Shown here piece by piece: positions 5,724 to 7,832 of a stretch of 7,832 bases of DNA. This stretch comes from Kiritimatiellia bacterium. Its GTDB lineage: Bacteria > Verrucomicrobiota > Kiritimatiellia > RFP12 > UBA1067. Location: positions 1 through 7,832 of the forward strand of contig JAFVCR010000119.1 of assembly GCA_017479035.1 (NCBI GenBank). Reading direction: 5' to 3'. The position numbers and the translations under genes were made by a program. The notes beneath the pieces were generated by a model. The model had not been told where the DNA came from. It was given only the letters and a program-made list of their open reading frames with translations, and did not search any database. Positions within the stretch are counted from its first letter, which is position 1; each line of letters begins with the position of its first letter.

Positions 5724-6047
5724 TCAGCGCCTATGATGCGCCGGCGGCGGGGATGGCGGTGCAGGTGTATGCTTTTGCACTGGAGGCGGCGGCGCAGGTG
5801 TATGCTTTGCGCAGTGGCTGCAACGCCCTGTGCCGTTGCAATGGCTGCAACGCTTGGAACTGAAACCAAACGTATACCAGTTGCTCCTCACGCCGGCTCC
5901 GCCACAGTGGCGGCAACGGCCGGTATTGTTGCAATACTTGCAATGGTGTACGGGCTGCGGTGCGGCATGCGGCGGCGGGGGTGGCGGCGGTGCCGCGAAC
6001 GCCGTTAGCGCAAACGCAACGCATATTGCGGATATTATGGATTTCAT
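5724..6047 (-). CDS. Small secreted proline-rich, cysteine-rich protein with DnaJ-like zinc-finger repeats
   Basis: This 107-residue protein was not matched to a named family. Residues 1-18 are a clear Sec signal peptide with likely cleavage after AFA. The mature part begins with a run of prolines (20-26). Two cysteine clusters follow: CKYCNNTGRCRHC (36-48) and CSHCNGTGRCSHC (67-79), each C-x2-C-x5-C-x2-C with glycines, resembling the CxxCxGxG repeats of DnaJ central domains. Eight cysteines could bind two metal ions or form disulfides after export. The tail repeats KHTPAPP twice (81-87 and 92-98), ends in HHRR, and its DNA is a short tandem duplication. AGGAG lies 6 bases before the ATG and the infA stop is 14 bases upstream, so it shares the infA transcript. 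Signal, cysteine spacing and operon position strongly support a real gene; function is unknown. Confidence 0.85.
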   Translation of the reverse strand: MKSIISAICVAFALTAFAAPPPPPPPHAAPQPVHHCKYCNNTGRCRHCGGAGVRSNWYTFGFSSKRCSHCNGTGRCSHCAKHTPAPPPPVQKHTPAPPSPPPAHHRR

Positions 6048-6061
6048 GTCTGTCTCCTGTA

Positions 6062-6289
6062 CTAGTTTTTGTGGCGGTAGGTTATCCGTCCTTTGGCGAG
6101 GTCGTAGGGCGAGATTTCCACATCGACCTTGTCTCCAATTGCGATTTTGATGAAAAACTTGCGCATCTTTCCGGAGATGTGCGCAAGTATCTGATGCCCG
6201 TTCTCAAGCTGGACGGTGTACATCGTGGCCGGGAGAACCTTTATGACGGTGCCGGTCACCTTGATTGCCTGATCTTCTTCCTTCGCCAT
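6062..6289 (-). CDS. infA: Translation initiation factor IF-1
   Basis: IF-1 binds the ribosomal A site on the 30S subunit and helps IF-2 and IF-3 assemble the initiation complex. The 75-residue protein is close to the usual 71-73 and is a single S1/OB-fold domain. The family signatures GTVIKVLPATMYTVQLENG (13-31), AHISGKMRKFFIKI (36-49), GDKV (52-55) and SPYDLAKGRITYR (60-72) are all present. The N-terminus carries two or three extra residues (AKEEDQAIKV). The ATG at 6289 is preceded by AAAGG about 7 bases upstream. Many bacteria keep infA near ribosomal protein genes (secY, rpmJ, rpsM). Here it has its own promoter and is followed by a secreted Cys-rich protein. Confidence 0.98.
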   Translation of the reverse strand: MAKEEDQAIKVTGTVIKVLPATMYTVQLENGHQILAHISGKMRKFFIKIAIGDKVDVEISPYDLAKGRITYRHKN

Positions 6290-6323
6290 GTAAAACCTTT
6301 GGGATTGTTCGCGATACGTCTCT

Positions 6324-6352
6324 ATTCTATATCAAAACTGTGGAAAAGTCAA
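6324..6352 (-). promoter_or_regulatory. Promoter of infA
   Basis: On the minus strand, TTGACT (6347-6352) is followed by a 17-base spacer and TAGAAT (6324-6329). Unlike the other promoters here, it has no TGG before this -10. Its -35 box matches the consensus at five of six positions. Confidence 0.7.
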
Positions 6353-6368
6353 ATTCAAATACCTGCAC

Positions 6369-6415
6369 AAAAACGAACGAATTGCGCAACGCCCCCGCAT
6401 TCCGCCGCGCAATTC
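6369..6415 (-). terminator. Hairpin terminator after guaA
   Basis: Perfect 9-bp arms GAATTGCGC (6379-6387) and GCGCAATTC (6407-6415) enclose a 19-base loop. On the minus strand they are followed by GTTCGTTTTTG. The stem begins 23 bases past the guaA stop and separates it from the infA promoter. The loop is long and the T-tract starts five bases after the stem, so efficiency may be moderate. Confidence 0.65.
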
Positions 6416-6438
6416 CTCCTCGCCGGTTTGTGACGCTT

Positions 6439-7434
6439 TTACTCCCACTCGATCGTGGCCGGGGGCTTGGGTGTAATATCCCACACTACGCGATTAACGC
6501 CCTTTACCTTGGTGGCGATTTTCCCCGCCACGTCCACTACGAACTTGAACGGCAGTTCCACCACTCCCGCCTGCACAAACTGTTGCGTGGCCACCGCCCT
6601 CAATGCAATCACATACCCAAACGTCCTCGCGCCATTCTTTACGCCAGTGGACTTTGCATTTGTCATTATGGCGAAGAACTGTTGTGCTTTCTTGTCTAGT
6701 TTGGCTTTTGCCATTTCGCTGCGGAAAATGAAATCCGCCTCGCGCAGGATGTCCAATTTCTCCTTGGTGAGTTCTCCAAGGCAGCGCACTGCAAGCCCCG
6801 GGCCGGGGAACGGTTGGCGATCGACCATTTCGTCCGGAATGCCAAGCGCACGCCCCACTTTGCGCACTTCATCTTTGTACAGATACTTCACCGGCTCTAC
6901 GAGCCCCTCGAAACCGATGTCCTTCGGCAGCCCGCCCACATTGTGATGAGCCTTTACCGCCTTGTGCCCGCCCACGCCGCTTTCGATGATGTCGGGATAG
7001 ATAGTGCCCTGCCCCAGGAATTCTATTTTGCCCAGTTTTGCCGCTTCCTCTTCAAACACGCGGATGAATTCTCCGCCGATGGCTTTGCGCTTGGCTTCGG
7101 GGTCGGTAATTCCTTTGGCCTTTTCCAGAAACCTTGCCTCGGCATCGATCTGTATGAGATTGATGCCAAACTTGCCCTTGAATACGCGCTTGACCTCCTT
7201 GGCTTCGTTCTTGCGCATGCACCCGTGGTCTACAAATACGCACGTCAGTTGCTTGCCGATGGCTTTGTGCAGCAGGACTGCGCACACGGAGGAGTCCACC
7301 CCGCCCGACATCGCCAGCAGGACTTTCTTGTCCCCCACTTGCTTGCGGATGGCTGCGATTTCGTTTTCGATGTATTTCTTGGGTGTGAAGCGTTTGCCGA
7401 TTTTCGCGGCGCGTTCCTTCTCTGCCTGGTTCAT
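6439..7434 (-). CDS. guaA: GMP synthase, ATP-pyrophosphatase (synthetase) subunit without the glutamine amidotransferase domain
   Basis: The enzyme adenylates XMP and aminates it to GMP in de novo purine synthesis. The product has 331 residues against about 525 for the usual fused bacterial enzyme. It begins just before the PP-loop SGGVDSS (43-49) and contains VDHGCMRKNE (68-77), GQGTIYPDIIES (141-152), HHNVGGLP (163-170), QPFPGPGLAVR (207-217) and the C-terminal KPPATIEWE of the dimerisation domain. The class I glutaminase half is missing, and upstream DNA is a promoter, so this is a genuine stand-alone subunit like archaeal GuaAb and not a truncation. It needs a separate glutaminase or free ammonia. 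The ATG at 7434 follows AAAGGG by 8 bases. The longer in-frame ATG at 7491 lies within the -35 region and is rejected. Confidence 0.95.
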   Translation of the reverse strand: MNQAEKERAAKIGKRFTPKKYIENEIAAIRKQVGDKKVLLAMSGGVDSSVCAVLLHKAIGKQLTCVFVDHGCMRKNEAKEVKRVFKGKFGINLIQIDAEARFLEKAKGITDPEAKRKAIGGEFIRVFEEEAAKLGKIEFLGQGTIYPDIIESGVGGHKAVKAHHNVGGLPKDIGFEGLVEPVKYLYKDEVRKVGRALGIPDEMVDRQPFPGPGLAVRCLGELTKEKLDILREADFIFRSEMAKAKLDKKAQQFFAIMTNAKSTGVKNGARTFGYVIALRAVATQQFVQAGVVELPFKFVVDVAGKIATKVKGVNRVVWDITPKPPATIEWE

Positions 7435-7461
7435 TTTTCGTGCCCTTTCGTGAATGCTGCT

Positions 7462-7490
7462 ATTATACCACATTCTCCGCGTTTTGTCCA
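7462..7490 (-). promoter_or_regulatory. Promoter of guaA
   Basis: On the minus strand, TGGACA (7485-7490) is separated by 17 bases from a perfect TATAAT (7462-7467), with TGG directly before the -10. The -35 matches consensus at five of six positions. Transcription should begin near 7455, about 20 bases before the chosen ATG. Confidence 0.8.
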
Positions 7491-7493
7491 TTT

Positions 7494-7533
7494 CTCAAAA
7501 TTTGCAATGTGCAAATTGTCCTTGCGTTTTGAG
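7494..7533. promoter_or_regulatory. Operator-like nested palindrome between guaA and sialidase promoters
   Basis: AATTTGCA (7499-7506) and TGCAAATT (7510-7517) are perfect 8-base arms around ATG. An outer pair CTCAAAA (7494-7500) and TTTTGAG (7527-7533) surrounds them. The inner palindrome lies 8 bases from the guaA -35 and 4 bases from the sialidase -35, a position suited to a dimeric regulator acting on both promoters. The regulator is not identifiable. Confidence 0.45.
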
Positions 7534-7550
7534 AGTGGATTTGGTATTAT
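7522..7550 (+). promoter_or_regulatory. Promoter of the sialidase gene
   Basis: TTGCGT (7522-7527), a 17-base spacer and TATTAT (7545-7550) with TGG directly before the -10. The start of transcription would be near 7557, about 21 bases before the ATG. GGGGAG lies 9 bases before the ATG as ribosome-binding site. Confidence 0.7.
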
Positions 7551-7577
7551 CGAGCAAAATACGGGGAGTTGGAACTC

Positions 7578-7832
7578 ATGATACTTTCAAAATACCGTTT
7601 CTTTGGATGCGCTGTTGCGGCGGCGATGGTGCTATGCTTGGCTGCCAGTGCGGATGGCATTCTCTGGCGCAATGGCGACAATGACGTCAAGGTTTACCGC
7701 ATCCCTGCCATTTGCACCGCGCCGGATGGCAAAACCATCGTGGCCGTGTGCGATGCGCGCAAGTGGAATATGGGCGACCTCAACGCGGCGCAACCTATAC
7801 AAATCTCCTGCCGCCTCTCTACCGACAACGGC
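7578..7832 (+). CDS. Secreted sialidase (GH33-like), N-terminal 85 residues, cut by window edge
   Basis: Sialidases release terminal sialic acids from host or dietary glycoconjugates outside the cell or in the periplasm. The open frame begins at the ATG at 7578 and runs off the right edge. Residues 1-25 have basic residues, a hydrophobic core (CAVAAAMVLCLAA) and a likely signal peptidase I site near ASA-DG. YRIP (40-43) is the classic FRIP-type motif, whose Arg41 is the first of the carboxylate-binding arginine triad. CDARKW (58-63) matches the E/D-x-R block that follows it. Asp67 in MGDLN is a candidate for the catalytic acid/base Asp. RLSTDNG (79-85) is the beginning of an Asp box (S-x-D-x-G-x-T-W). 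The rest of the beta-propeller is not visible. Other BNR-repeat exo-enzymes are possible, but the YRIP motif makes a sialidase most likely. Confidence 0.82.
   Translation, partial: MILSKYRFFGCAVAAAMVLCLAASADGILWRNGDNDVKVYRIPAICTAPDGKTIVAVCDARKWNMGDLNAAQPIQISCRLSTDNG

Noticed and set aside
5468..5869. Minus-strand open frame of 133 codons
   Set aside because: It starts inside the Cys-rich gene in another frame, reads through that gene's strong terminator and ends in the repeat region; no domain is visible.
6814..7581. Plus-strand open frame of 255 codons
   Set aside because: It is antisense to guaA and crosses the divergent promoter region; no recognisable motifs.
1..7832. tRNA, rRNA or riboswitch
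   Set aside because: No cloverleaf, rRNA-like stretch or recognisable riboswitch core was seen; the leaders before pyrB, the kinase gene, infA and guaA are too short to hold one.

Overview
The window is a dense bacterial chromosome segment of moderately high GC. Seven complete or partial genes lie on the minus strand and read right to left, and the start of one further gene lies on the plus strand at the right edge. Several signs suggest a gut-type member of the PVC group (Verrucomicrobiota, Lentisphaerota or Kiritimatiellota): the long ATCase variant, a GMP synthase without its glutaminase half, a NahK-type hexosamine kinase, a secreted sialidase, and GC-rich palindromic dispersed repeats. 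That placement is inference from gene style; no rRNA or other taxonomic marker is present.

Layout from right to left. A divergent promoter region (about 7435-7577) drives a secreted GH33-type sialidase (7578 to the right edge, plus) and guaA (7434-6439, minus). guaA ends at a hairpin terminator (6369-6415). Next comes infA (6289-6062), followed 14 bases later by a small secreted proline- and cysteine-rich protein (6047-5724), and a strong hairpin terminator (5649-5690). About 700 bases without a credible gene follow (4934-5648). They hold what looks like a 629-bp non-autonomous transposable element (5007-5635), with imperfect terminal inverted repeats and a perfect flanking 7-bp direct repeat. 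Inside it are a 78-bp tandem duplication and several GC hairpins. Then come a NahK-type sugar kinase (4933-3818) with queA 22 bases behind it (3795-2701). Finally a promoter at 2608-2636 drives pyrB (2568-1495), a DUF2238/YjdF membrane protein (1481-888) and a capD/wbpM-like nucleotide-sugar dehydratase (886 off the left edge), all packed tightly.

The genes mix core functions (pyrimidine and purine synthesis, queuosine tRNA modification, translation initiation) with carbohydrate functions: sialic acid release, hexosamine phosphorylation, and surface polysaccharide sugar synthesis. Sialidase plus hexosamine kinase would fit a mucin or host-glycan user, though these two genes are not in one operon. 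Four of five recognisable promoters share the pattern hexamer - 17 nt - TGG + TATAAT-like, so an extended -10 with TGG immediately upstream seems to be a house style.

The most interesting points are the putative MITE-like element, the shortened CapD that lacks the usual middle Rossmann domain, the split GMP synthase, the cysteine-rich secreted peptide cotranscribed with infA, and an operator-like palindrome centred in the guaA/sialidase divergent promoter.
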